Below, one piece after another: positions 17,739 through 26,029 of a DNA stretch of 44,454 bases. Position 1 is the stretch's first letter; each line of letters starts with the position of its first letter. The notes beneath the pieces were generated by a model. It saw only the letters and a program-made list of their open reading frames with translations, was not told the DNA's origin and searched no databases. A program made the translations under genes and the position numbers. The DNA comes from Pontibacterium sp049599735 (GTDB lineage Bacteria; Pseudomonadota; Gammaproteobacteria; Pseudomonadales; Balneatricaceae), in contig JBMYOX010000022.1 in NCBI GenBank assembly GCA_049599735.1, positions 1 through 44,454 on the forward strand, in the 5' to 3' direction.

Positions 17739-18411
17739 TCCGGACTTCCTGTTCAGTGAGGCTTGCACCGTAAGCCAGCACTTCCACACCGGCATCCGCA
17801 GCCTGTCTCAACAATTGCCCGTATTTCGGGTCAATGGCATCGGCAGGCCTGACACGCTGAATACCGGCGTGGGGCACACAGAAAATCATCACCGCACGGT
17901 GCCCTTCCCGCACCATTGCCATCAATTCAACCAGATGTTTAGCCCCCCGGGTGGTCACCGCATCAGGAAAACTACCCCAGCCATCCTCTTCCAGCAGTGT
18001 CAGATTTTTCACTTCTACGTATACAGACGGCTGATTATCAGCCTCCAGTAACAGATCAATGCGGCTGTTTTCACCATAACGTACTTCCTGCCGAATCGTG
18101 CTATAACCCTGTAACTCACGGATCACACCGGACTCTATGCCTTCCCTGATCAGTTTATTGGCACGCCCGGTATTAATGCAGCACAGAAACTGCTGATCAA
18201 TCTCCACCAGCTCCCAGCCTAAAGGGTATTTACGTTTTGGATTAGCCGAGTCCAGCAGCCAGACCCGGCTACCGGGTTCTGCACAATGTTTCATTGAGCC
18301 GGTATTCGGGCAATGAGCTGTTACCTGACGCCCATCCGGTAGCTCAATATCAGCCAGGAAACGTTTATAGCGGCGTATCAAACGCCCTTCGATCAAATTC
18401 TCCAGCTGCAT
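17710..18411 (-). CDS. sfsA: DNA/RNA nuclease SfsA
   Basis: Member of the SfsA family, first noted as a sugar fermentation stimulation protein and carrying a restriction-enzyme-like nuclease core. Typical segments are LIEGRLIRRYKRFLADIEL at the N-terminus, CPNTGSM near 34, EVRYGENSRIDLLLE near 108-122 and VEVKNLTL near 132-139. The D and ExK residues of the last two form the expected metal site. The length of 233 aa is normal. Its ATG overlaps the aminotransferase stop by one base (TGATG), so the two are coupled. Its 3' end overlaps the Rieske gene. Confidence 0.95.
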   Translation of the reverse strand: MQLENLIEGRLIRRYKRFLADIELPDGRQVTAHCPNTGSMKHCAEPGSRVWLLDSANPKRKYPLGWELVEIDQQFLCCINTGRANKLIREGIESGVIRELQGYSTIRQEVRYGENSRIDLLLEADNQPSVYVEVKNLTLLEEDGWGSFPDAVTTRGAKHLVELMAMVREGHRAVMIFCVPHAGIQRVRPADAIDPKYGQLLRQAADAGVEVLAYGASLTEQEVRITQALPVHL

Positions 18412-19574
18412 CAGCCATTAATCCTTTTATGCAGCCGATCAAGCGCTTCCTGAATGCGATCCAGGCCCGTGGTATAGGAGAAACGGATAAACTCATTCGC
18501 ACGATAACTGCCAAAATCAATGCCGGGTGTAGTTGCGACTTTATCTTCTTCCAACAAAGACCAGCAGAAATCAAAGGTATTGTCAGTCAGGTGAGAGGCA
18601 TTGGCGTAGACATAAAACGCACCTTCCGGGGTCACCGGAATTTCAAAACCCAACTCACGCAGCCCTTTTACCAGCAAATCCCGCCTGGCCTGAAACGCAT
18701 GACGACGCTCTTCAAAAATCTGAATAGATTCCGGTTTAAAGGCTGCCAGCGCGGCATACTGAGAAACCGTCGGTGGAGAGATAAACAGATTCTGGGCCAG
18801 TTTTTCCAGCTCAGAAACCGCTGACTCAGGGGCAACAATCCAGCCCAGACGCCAGCCGGTCATGCCAAAATATTTTGAGAAACTGTTAATCACAAACGCA
18901 TCAGGCGCAACACTCAGCACGCTATTGGCATCAAAGCCATACGTCAGGCCGTGATACAACTCATCGACCACCAGCTGGCCCTTAAGATTACGCACCGTAT
19001 CGGCAATCTGCTTTAATTCTTCCGGATGTGTCACCGAACCGGTTGGATTCGCCGGTGAGGCCAGCAATACCCCCGCCGTTTGCTCAGTCCAGTGCTGCTG
19101 AATCGTTTCGGCGTTTAGCTGGTAGTTATGCTCAACACCACAAGGCACTAACTGACCACGAGCTTCAATCAGGCGCAAAAACTGGCGGTTACAAGGATAA
19201 CCGGGATCACCCATCATAAAACGCTGTCCGGGTTCTGCCAGCAAAGAAAACACCATCAGCAAAGCCCCGGATGCACCCGGTGTCACCAGAATCCGTTCAG
19301 GTGAAATCGTCAGCCCGTAACGGGTCTGATACCAGCCCGCGATGGCCTTGCGCAACTCAGGAATACCCGCGGCAGGTGTATACTGGGTTAATCCCTGATC
19401 AATGGCTGCTTTGGCGGCTTCAGCCACAGGTACCGCCGTTGGAAAATCAGGTTCTCCCGCCACCATATGCACTACATCATGTCCTTGTGCATCCAGCTCT
19501 TTGGCTCTTTTCAGTAGGTCCATTACTTTAAAAGAATCAATATCAGCAACCCGCTGAGTCCACTGCGTTGTCAT
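18411..19574 (-). CDS. PLP-dependent class I/II aminotransferase
   Basis: Fold-type I aminotransferase of 387 aa. The PLP lysine is K234 in NSFSKYFGMTGWRLG. Cofactor-contact residues are in PGASGAL (99-105), SPANPTGS (173-180), DELYHGL (204-210) and the final arginine in FIRFSYT. It belongs to the broad aspartate/alanine-type group, and the amino-acid substrate cannot be read from sequence. It lies upstream of sfsA with a one-base overlap and is divergent from dksA across a 388-base gap. In Pseudomonas an aminotransferase also sits beside dksA. Confidence 0.92.
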   Translation of the reverse strand: MTTQWTQRVADIDSFKVMDLLKRAKELDAQGHDVVHMVAGEPDFPTAVPVAEAAKAAIDQGLTQYTPAAGIPELRKAIAGWYQTRYGLTISPERILVTPGASGALLMVFSLLAEPGQRFMMGDPGYPCNRQFLRLIEARGQLVPCGVEHNYQLNAETIQQHWTEQTAGVLLASPANPTGSVTHPEELKQIADTVRNLKGQLVVDELYHGLTYGFDANSVLSVAPDAFVINSFSKYFGMTGWRLGWIVAPESAVSELEKLAQNLFISPPTVSQYAALAAFKPESIQIFEERRHAFQARRDLLVKGLRELGFEIPVTPEGAFYVYANASHLTDNTFDFCWSLLEEDKVATTPGIDFGSYRANEFIRFSYTTGLDRIQEALDRLHKRING

Positions 19575-19962
19575 CGTTTACCCTTCTTAAATGCCTTAAT
19601 CCGTTATTATACAAAACTGCCATTATTTTATCGGATTACAAGCACTCAGCTCATAATAAGCAGCCAATATCCCTGCTTCCCTGCATTACAGGTTTACAAG
19701 CCACGCGGACTGAACTAGATATTAGTGTTATAGAGTCGATCATGGACAGGAAGTTGTGAGCTGGCTTCCCTGCCTGAAGGATGACTGGTTCAGCCTTACA
19801 GCATAAAATAAAGGCTGGATTTTATAAGGCAAAGGCTGGTCTAACCTGACAAGTTCTGATAACGTCTCCAGCCTTTTTAAGCAGAACCCGTATGTTACGG
19901 GTTTATGTTCAGGCAAGTTGATATCGTCCGCGTCGGCGATTCAGGATAAGTGGGGCAGTATT
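19575..19962. other. 388-base gap between aminotransferase and dksA
   Basis: No convincing gene. It must hold the promoters of two divergent genes. The half nearer dksA contains AAAGGCTGG twice (19810-19818, 19831-19839), each able to pair with CCAGCCTTT at 19868-19876, which runs into TT. A second hairpin follows (19885-19903). The half nearer the aminotransferase shows no clear structure. Confidence 0.6.
19810..19903 (+). promoter_or_regulatory. Structured dksA leader with alternative hairpins
   Basis: Either copy of AAAGGCTGG can pair with CCAGCCTTTTT at 19868-19878, giving two competing terminator-like stems with loops of different length. A second stem, AACCCGTA-TGT-TACGGGTT (19885-19903), follows and ends 59 bases before the dksA start. 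If transcription starts upstream this could be an attenuator, or the end of an unannotated small RNA. Inference from base pairing only. Confidence 0.4.
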
Positions 19963-20394
19963 ATGCCAAACAATAACGAGTCTCGATTTTCACATATTTC
20001 TCCTTACCCGCTTGATACAGGCGAGGAGTACATGTGTGATTCCCATAAAGATCACTTCCGCGCCATTCTGGCCGAGTGGAAACGCCAGCTGATGGAAGAG
20101 GTGGACAGCACTATCCATCATCTGCAGGAAGAACAATCTAACTTTGCCGATCCCAGCGATCGTGCCAGCCAGGAAGAAGAGTTCAGTCTTGAGCTGCGTA
20201 CCCGTGACCGCGAGCGTAAGCTGATCAGAAAAATCGATGAGGCCGCTGAGCGCATCGAAACCGATGATTACGGTTACTGTGATGCCTGTGGTATTGAAAT
20301 CGGTGTGCGCCGACTGGAAGCACGCCCAACTGCGACTTTGTGTATTGACTGCAAAACACTCGCAGAAATCAAAGAAAAACAAGTCGGCCGTTAA
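19963..20394 (+). CDS. dksA: RNA polymerase-binding transcription factor DksA
   Basis: Binds the RNA polymerase secondary channel and works with ppGpp to adjust rRNA and amino-acid promoters. At 143 aa it has the coiled-coil hairpin with tip motif DPSDRA (D63, D66, A68) and the four-cysteine zinc site (C106, C109, C127, C130). I chose ATG 19963, after GGGG at suitable spacing; an in-frame TTG at 19918 would add 15 residues not seen in the family. GluQ follows after a small hairpin, the usual dksA-gluQ pairing. Confidence 0.97.
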   Translation: MPNNNESRFSHISPYPLDTGEEYMCDSHKDHFRAILAEWKRQLMEEVDSTIHHLQEEQSNFADPSDRASQEEEFSLELRTRDRERKLIRKIDEAAERIETDDYGYCDACGIEIGVRRLEARPTATLCIDCKTLAEIKEKQVGR

Positions 20395-20403
20395 CGCGAC
20401 GAA

Positions 20404-20426
20404 CAGGCCGGGAAACCGGCCTGCTT
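20404..20426 (+). terminator. Hairpin between dksA and gluQ
   Basis: CAGGCCGG-GAAA-CCGGCCTG is a perfect 8-bp stem capped by a GNRA-type GAAA tetraloop and followed by CTTT. The U tract is short, so partial termination that sets the dksA to gluQ ratio is likely. Confidence 0.6.
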
Positions 20427-20443
20427 TAGAAAGATAACGCTCC

Positions 20444-21325
20444 ATGAAATATACGGGACGTTTCGCACCCTCTCCAACCGGGCCTCTGCATTTTGGCTCT
20501 TTGCTCGCTGCACTGGCCAGCTTTCTTGATGCGCGCGCCCACCAGGGCCGCTGGTTACTTCGTATCGAAGACCTTGACCCTGCCCGTGAACAGCCCGGTG
20601 CAAGTGACAGTTTTCCGCGGGTACTGGAAACTTTTGGTCTTTACTGGGACGATGCTTGCACCCTGCAAAGTGAACGCCTGGAATTTTATCAGGAGATACT
20701 GAATACCCTGCTCAGTCAGGGTGATGCCTACCCCTGTAGCTGTTCACGTAAAGCGGTACAGGCACGCAGTGGCTCCGCTATTTATGACCGTTACTGCCTT
20801 GAACACCCGGTAAACAACCAAAAACAGGCAGCCATCCGCGTCCATTGTCCGGATGCACCAATCTGCTTTGAGGACCGGATTCAGGGTCACTGTTGTTTTG
20901 ATCTGCAACAGCACTCAGGTGATTTTGTTGTTTTAAGAAAAGATGGCCTCTTTGCCTACCAGCTGGCCGTTGTGGTGGATGACCACCTCCAGGGCATTAC
21001 TCATGTGGTGCGCGGCAGTGACCTGCTCTCGGAAACACCCAAGCAAATTCATCTGCAGCAAAAACTGGCATTAAATTCACCACGTTATGCCCATATTCCC
21101 GTGATCACCAACGCGCAGGGACAAAAACTCAGCAAACAGACCTTTGCACCTGCCCTGGATTTAGCCAACCCCGTTCCTCAGCTGATCAAAGCACTGGATT
21201 GCCTGAACCAGCAGCCCGACCCTGCGCTAGGCGATGCAAGCACAGAAGAGCTGTTACAATGGGCAACCGGGCACTGGAGTCCGGGCAACCTGCCCCCGCA
21301 GCTAAAAGTCCCCCTGAGCCAATAA
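20444..21325 (+). CDS. gluQ: Glutamyl-Q tRNA(Asp) synthetase
   Basis: Truncated glutamyl-tRNA synthetase paralogue that attaches glutamate to queuosine at position 34 of tRNA-Asp. It has the catalytic core only (293 aa, no anticodon-binding domain). The HIGH-type motif is APSPTGPLHFGS (8-19), followed by RIEDLDPAR. The KMSKS-type motif is KLSKQ near 228. A zinc site is formed by the CSCSRK region near 97-102 and the later Y/C of YDRYCLEH. It lies downstream of dksA, the usual context. Confidence 0.96.
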   Translation: MKYTGRFAPSPTGPLHFGSLLAALASFLDARAHQGRWLLRIEDLDPAREQPGASDSFPRVLETFGLYWDDACTLQSERLEFYQEILNTLLSQGDAYPCSCSRKAVQARSGSAIYDRYCLEHPVNNQKQAAIRVHCPDAPICFEDRIQGHCCFDLQQHSGDFVVLRKDGLFAYQLAVVVDDHLQGITHVVRGSDLLSETPKQIHLQQKLALNSPRYAHIPVITNAQGQKLSKQTFAPALDLANPVPQLIKALDCLNQQPDPALGDASTEELLQWATGHWSPGNLPPQLKVPLSQ

Positions 21326-21338
21326 AAAGGGCGCTGAA

Positions 21339-21509
21339 ATGTACCTGCACCGCTTACTGCTGCTGTTAATCCCGGCCCTTTATCTGCTGTTACCGCCGTT
21401 TATCAACGGGTTGCAGCAGCTGAACGGCCCCTGGTACCGGCCCTTTATCATCTGGAGTGTCGTTGTGATCATTGCAGCTATTATTGAAGGGAAGCGCAGG
21501 CATGCTTGA
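21339..21509 (+). CDS. cbrX: Small two-helix membrane protein upstream of cbrA (CbrX-like)
   Basis: A 56-residue frame with two hydrophobic stretches (about 5-22 and 37-51), a short loop rich in Trp/Tyr/Pro and a basic tail (GKRRHA). It begins 13 bases after gluQ, behind AAAAAGG, and its stop lies inside the cbrA start region: cbrA ATG is at 21502 and the stop ends at 21509, an 8-base overlap. Known context: a small gene called cbrX precedes and is translationally coupled to cbrA in Pseudomonas. Sequence is too short to prove orthology, but size, position and overlap agree. It may set the level of CbrA translation. Confidence 0.75.
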   Translation: MYLHRLLLLLIPALYLLLPPFINGLQQLNGPWYRPFIIWSVVVIIAAIIEGKRRHA

Positions 21510-24456
21510 TCTGTCTGAGCTTTTCCTGATTGGTTTTGCTTATCTGGCGTTTCTGTTCGGTACCGCGTATCTCACCGAACGCGACAAACTACCCACCCGC
21601 CTGGTCAGACACCCCCTGACCCATATGTTATCTATCGGGGTTTACGCCAGTGTCTGGACTTTTCATGGAGCCTTTGGCCTGGCAGCACAGTCCGGTTACC
21701 TTTTCCTGGCTTCTTATCTGGGGGCCGTCAGTGCTTTTGTGCTGGGACCGGCCATATTAATCCCTATCCTGCGTATTACCCGTACTTACCAGTTAAGCTC
21801 CCTGGCCGACCTTTTTGCCTTCCGTTTTCGCAGCGGCACTGTGGGTATCATCACCACCATCCTGACCGTGCTCGCGACCGTTCCCATGATATCTATACAG
21901 ATTCAGGCCATTGCGGACGCACTTTATATCTTTAATCAGCAGTTTACGGTTGAGCAATTTGCACTGGGATTCTGCACGGTATTAGCCCTGTTCTCCATTC
22001 TCTTTGGTGCCCGCCACGCCACCTTACGTAATAAACATCCCGGCCTGGTTGTCGCGATGGCGGTTGAGTCACTGATTAAATTAATTGCGCTGGTGGTTAT
22101 CGGCCTCTATGCGTTCTTTATTATCCTCGGGGGGCCTGGTCAGCTTGAAGACTGGTTAGCCGCCCACCCGGAACAACTGCAAGTACTAGATACCCCCTTT
22201 GACAGCGACCTCTGGCGCACTCTGCTGATTGCATTTTTCAGTGCGGCCATTGTTATGCCTCATATGTTTCATATGATGTTCACTGAGAACTCAGCCGATG
22301 AAACCCTGTATAAAGCCACCTGGGGTATGCCGTTATTCCTGCTCCTGCTGGCACTGGCAGTGCCGCCCATTGTATGGGCAGGCCTGAGCCTTGGGATCAG
22401 CGGTGACCCTGAATTTCTGCTGCTCTCTCTGGGTATGCATCTGGACTCCCGGTGGCTGACAATTCTGGCTTTTATCGGCGGGCTGTCCGCCGCCAGCGGC
22501 ATTTCAATTGTGGCCACCGTTTCAATGGCATCCATGCTGCAAAATCACATTCTTCTGCCACTGGTTCCCCTGCCGGATACCCGGCAATTTTACGCCTGGA
22601 TACTCTGGCTGCGCCGTTGTCTTATTATTTTGTTACTACTCGGCTGTTACCTTTTTTATCTGAAAATCGGCTCCCACTATAATCTGCATCAGCTGGGCAT
22701 TATTGCGGTGGTTGCTTTCCTTCAGTTTTTACCCGGTTTGCTGGTCACGCTTTTCTGGCTGCGCGCCAATCGCTGGGGCATTATTGCAGGCCTGCTAACC
22801 GGCATGAGCATTTGGATCTATGCCATGCTGCTGCCCTTGCTGGGGCCTGTTGATCCGGCTGCTGCGCTTGATTTCAGATTAGGTGACTACGACCTGGAAC
22901 ATGCGGCGCTGCTTTCTCTTAGCCTGAATGCATTAATACTCACGGTTGTATCCCTTCTGACCGAGCAAAATGCAGAAGAAGAAAACGCGGCAAATGCCTG
23001 CCTGCTGAACGCACTGCAGCGCCCGGTATCCACGAGCCTGACCGCCACACGCCTGGAAGATTTCCAGTCCCTGTTAACGCCCCGCCTGGGACAGCTGGCC
23101 GCGCAGCGGGAAATACAAAGTGCCCTGGAGCAGCTCTCACTCAAAGCGGGCATGTTGCGCCCCGTCGACCTGCTGCGCTTACGCACCCAGCTGGAGCATA
23201 ATCTCACCGGACTTCTGGGTCCGATCGAAGCGGCCGCCCTGCTTGAACCCTTGAATCACGGCAGTCCGGCACCCGGTATCGGCTCCCTGATCAGCAGTGG
23301 CCGCAATGTACACCTGATGGAAAACCAGCTGGAAAACTATCAGGTGCAGCTGACCGGCCTTGCCGCCGAGCTGGATGAGCTACGCCGCTACCACCGTCTT
23401 ATTCTGCAACAGTTACCCATGGGAGTCTGCACCCTGGATAACACCGGCGAAATTCTTTTCTGGAATTCAGAAATGGAGTTACTCACCGGTATGACACCCG
23501 CTGACTGTGTTGGCATCACATTGCAAAAACTACCCGCTCCCTGGGGTCTGCTACTTGGAAATTTTGCCGATTCCTCACGGCTGCACGAAGTTGCGGATCC
23601 TATTAACCTTAACAGCCAGCCACACTGGTTCAGCCTGCACAAAGCACAACTTAGCGAAGAGTCCGGCAGTGGTATGGTGGTCTTGCTGGAAAACGAAACT
23701 GCAACACGCCTGTTACAAAATCGCCTGGCTCACAGTGAACGTCTTTCCTCCATCGGTCGCTTTGCCGCCGGTGTCGCCCACGAAATAGGCAACCCGGTAA
23801 CCGGCATCGCCTGCCTGGCACAAAACCTGAAACTGGAAACAGATAACCCGGAAATTCTGGAGACCGGTGATCAGATCGTCGATCAAACCAAACGTATCAG
23901 CCGTATCGTACAGTCTCTGGTACGTTTTGCCCGCAGCGGTCAGACGGATAACCAGGCCGCTCACGAGTCCGTTAATCTGCACCACTGCCTGGACGAAGCA
24001 ATACACCTGGTTTCTCTGGACAGCCGGGGAAAATTTAAAGCCTATATCAACAATATTGATGAAAAACTGGATGTCTGGGGTGATGCTCAGCAGTTGCTAC
24101 AGGTTTTTGTTAATTTGCTGAATAATGCCTGTGATGCTTCTATGGATTTCAGTCATATCTGGATGGATACTACCTGCAACGAGGAAACCATTTCGATCTC
24201 GATTACTGACGAAGGCACGGGCATTCCCAGGGCTGACCAGGACCGTTTATTCGAACCTTTTTTCACCACTAAAGACCCCGGCCAGGGCACCGGCCTCGGT
24301 CTCTCGCTTGTCTACAACATTATTGAAGAACATTATGGTAGTATTGAATTTATCAGCCCTGCCAATAACAAGCAGAATAAAGGCACTCGCGTGGTAATCA
24401 CTTTGCCGTACCATCACCGGGATGAAGACCCGGGTCATGGTACCGCTATGGGATAA
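21502..24456 (+). CDS. cbrA: Sensor histidine kinase CbrA with SSS transporter-like domain
   Basis: Sensor of the CbrAB system that governs carbon/nitrogen balance. Residues about 1-490 are a polytopic sodium:solute-symporter-like domain with about 13 helices. A linker (about 490-620) leads to a PAS domain (about 625-735) with LPMGVCTLDNTG. The HisKA domain has the phosphorylated H760 in GVAHEIGNPV. The HATPase domain follows with NLLNNACDAS, DEGTGI and GTGLGLSL. The length is 984 aa. ATG 21502 was chosen because it overlaps the small upstream gene and matches the N-terminus MLDLSELFL. CbrB follows after 11 bases. Confidence 0.95.
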   Translation: MLDLSELFLIGFAYLAFLFGTAYLTERDKLPTRLVRHPLTHMLSIGVYASVWTFHGAFGLAAQSGYLFLASYLGAVSAFVLGPAILIPILRITRTYQLSSLADLFAFRFRSGTVGIITTILTVLATVPMISIQIQAIADALYIFNQQFTVEQFALGFCTVLALFSILFGARHATLRNKHPGLVVAMAVESLIKLIALVVIGLYAFFIILGGPGQLEDWLAAHPEQLQVLDTPFDSDLWRTLLIAFFSAAIVMPHMFHMMFTENSADETLYKATWGMPLFLLLLALAVPPIVWAGLSLGISGDPEFLLLSLGMHLDSRWLTILAFIGGLSAASGISIVATVSMASMLQNHILLPLVPLPDTRQFYAWILWLRRCLIILLLLGCYLFYLKIGSHYNLHQLGIIAVVAFLQFLPGLLVTLFWLRANRWGIIAGLLTGMSIWIYAMLLPLLGPVDPAAALDFRLGDYDLEHAALLSLSLNALILTVVSLLTEQNAEEENAANACLLNALQRPVSTSLTATRLEDFQSLLTPRLGQLAAQREIQSALEQLSLKAGMLRPVDLLRLRTQLEHNLTGLLGPIEAAALLEPLNHGSPAPGIGSLISSGRNVHLMENQLENYQVQLTGLAAELDELRRYHRLILQQLPMGVCTLDNTGEILFWNSEMELLTGMTPADCVGITLQKLPAPWGLLLGNFADSSRLHEVADPINLNSQPHWFSLHKAQLSEESGSGMVVLLENETATRLLQNRLAHSERLSSIGRFAAGVAHEIGNPVTGIACLAQNLKLETDNPEILETGDQIVDQTKRISRIVQSLVRFARSGQTDNQAAHESVNLHHCLDEAIHLVSLDSRGKFKAYINNIDEKLDVWGDAQQLLQVFVNLLNNACDASMDFSHIWMDTTCNEETISISITDEGTGIPRADQDRLFEPFFTTKDPGQGTGLGLSLVYNIIEEHYGSIEFISPANNKQNKGTRVVITLPYHHRDEDPGHGTAMG

Positions 24457-24467
24457 CGGTAGACCCA

Positions 24468-25847
24468 ATGAGCCAGATTCTGATTGTTGAAGATGAAACA
24501 ATCATCCGTTCCGCATTGCGTAAGCTATTGGAAAAAAACAATTTTTCAGTAAACGATGCCGAATCGGTTGACGAAGCAAGCCGCAAATATGACCTGAATA
24601 CCTTTGACCTGATTATCAGCGACCTGCGCCTGCCCGGTGCTCCCGGCACCGACCTGATAAATCGCGCCGGTGCGGTTCCGGTGCTGATTATGACCAGCTA
24701 TGCCAGCATGCGCTCCGCCGTTGATGCCATGAAACTGGGTGCGGTTGATTACATCGCCAAACCTTTTGATCATGATGAGATGCTCAGCACCATCGGCAAC
24801 ATTTTGTCCCAGCATCAGGCACCAACACCGGCACCCGCACAACCGGAAAGTGATACTACCCAAACCCGCATTATTGGCTCCTGCGCCCCCATGCTGGACC
24901 TGTTTAAACGCATTCGCAAAGTCGCTAAAACGGACGCCACCGTACTGATTCAGGGTGAGTCCGGCACGGGCAAAGAACTGGCCGCACGGGCTATTCATGA
25001 ACAGAGTGAACGCGCCCGGTCGCCAATGATCTGTGTAAACTGCGCGGCCATTCCCGAAACCCTGATCGAGTCAGAACTGTTTGGCCACGAAAAAGGGGCC
25101 TTTACCGGTGCCAACAGCGCCCGCAGCGGCCTGATCGAAGCGGCAGACGGCGGCACCCTGTTTCTTGACGAGATAGGTGAGTTACCGCTCGAAGCCCAGG
25201 CCCGCCTGCTGCGCTTTCTTCAGGAAGGCGAAATTCGCCGGGTGGGCGCGATTCAGTCCAAACAAGTCAATGTGCGCCTGATTGCCGCCACCCACCGTAA
25301 CCTTAAGGCACTGGCCAGAAAAGGTGATTTTCGCGAAGACCTTTATTACCGCCTTTATGTGATGGAACTGCTGATGCCACCTCTGCGGGAGCGCGGTGAA
25401 GACATTATAGAAATTGCCAACAAGCTGTTGGCACGTACCGCTCAAAAAATGGGGGAAGCCAACCTGAGCTTTAGCCGCCATGCCCTTGATACCCTGCGTC
25501 GGTATACCTGGCCTGGCAATGTACGGGAACTGGAAAATGCCATTGAACGGGCTGTTATTCTCACAGAAAATAATATTATCAGCACTGATTTACTGGCACT
25601 GGATCTTGAACATACTGAACTGGCTGATCTGGAAGAAAACTACGCCAGGCAAACAGCCAGCCCGCCCGCCCGCCAGACAAATAACGACAAAACCGGGCTC
25701 TCTCTGGACGATTATTTCCAGCGTTTTGTACTGGAGAACCAGGACGGCATGAGCGAAACCGATCTTGCCAAAAAACTGGGTGTCAGCCGCAAGTGCCTGT
25801 GGGAGCGTCGTCAGAAACTTGGTATTCCCCGTAAACAGAAAAGATAA
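24468..25847 (+). CDS. cbrB: Sigma-54-dependent response regulator CbrB
   Basis: NtrC-type enhancer-binding protein. The receiver domain (1-115) has phospho-acceptor D52 in ISDLRLP and K98 in IAKPFD. The AAA+ domain (about 135-370) has Walker A GESGTGKE (163-170) and the sigma-54 contact loop GAFTGA (210-215), so it can open sigma-54 promoters. The C-terminal Fis-type helix-turn-helix (about 405-450) has ETDLAKKLGVSRKCLWERR. It is 11 bases after cbrA. A good sigma-54 promoter lies 157 bases after its stop, with repeated half-sites in between, so the adjacent small RNA is the obvious target. Confidence 0.95.
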   Translation: MSQILIVEDETIIRSALRKLLEKNNFSVNDAESVDEASRKYDLNTFDLIISDLRLPGAPGTDLINRAGAVPVLIMTSYASMRSAVDAMKLGAVDYIAKPFDHDEMLSTIGNILSQHQAPTPAPAQPESDTTQTRIIGSCAPMLDLFKRIRKVAKTDATVLIQGESGTGKELAARAIHEQSERARSPMICVNCAAIPETLIESELFGHEKGAFTGANSARSGLIEAADGGTLFLDEIGELPLEAQARLLRFLQEGEIRRVGAIQSKQVNVRLIAATHRNLKALARKGDFREDLYYRLYVMELLMPPLRERGEDIIEIANKLLARTAQKMGEANLSFSRHALDTLRRYTWPGNVRELENAIERAVILTENNIISTDLLALDLEHTELADLEENYARQTASPPARQTNNDKTGLSLDDYFQRFVLENQDGMSETDLAKKLGVSRKCLWERRQKLGIPRKQKR

Positions 25848-25851
25848 AGCC

Positions 25852-25930
25852 GGGTAACAAGGTAACACCCCATAAAAGTGTTACCTTGTTACCCATAAAG
25901 TGTTCCCTTAATCGGGTAACAAGGTAACAC
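25852..25930. promoter_or_regulatory. Repeated GTAACA/TGTTAC sites upstream of the sigma-54 promoter
   Basis: A 17-base unit with GGTAACAAGGTAACA occurs at 25852-25868, inverted at 25878-25894, and again direct at 25914-25930, all identical. Each unit holds two six-base half-sites eight bases apart. A degenerate TGTTCC lies at 25901. The array is about 100-175 bases upstream of the predicted transcription start, the usual place for an enhancer of an NtrC-type activator. Half-sites of this kind are reported for Pseudomonas CbrB. The first two units also form a perfect 17-bp hairpin but no T run follows, so it is not a terminator. Confidence 0.65.
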
Positions 25931-26002
25931 CTCTGTCATCGCCTGATAAAATCAACTGCCTGTTTTTTATTTTTACCTTAAAAAACAAATGGTTAAAAAA
26001 AT

Positions 26003-26029
26003 TGGCACAGCCCCTGCTTTATATAGACA
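26003..26029 (+). promoter_or_regulatory. Sigma-54 promoter
   Basis: TGGCAC at 26003-26008 and CTGCT at 26014-26018 match the -24/-12 consensus. The invariant GG (26004-26005) and GC (26016-26017) are exactly ten bases apart. Expected start is near 26029. It is preceded by the half-site array and by cbrB, which encodes a sigma-54 activator. Confidence 0.85.

Noticed and set aside
25852..25894. Perfect 17-bp hairpin after cbrB as a terminator
   Set aside because: No T run follows on either strand, and a third copy of the same unit is present at 25914, so a protein-binding array is more likely.
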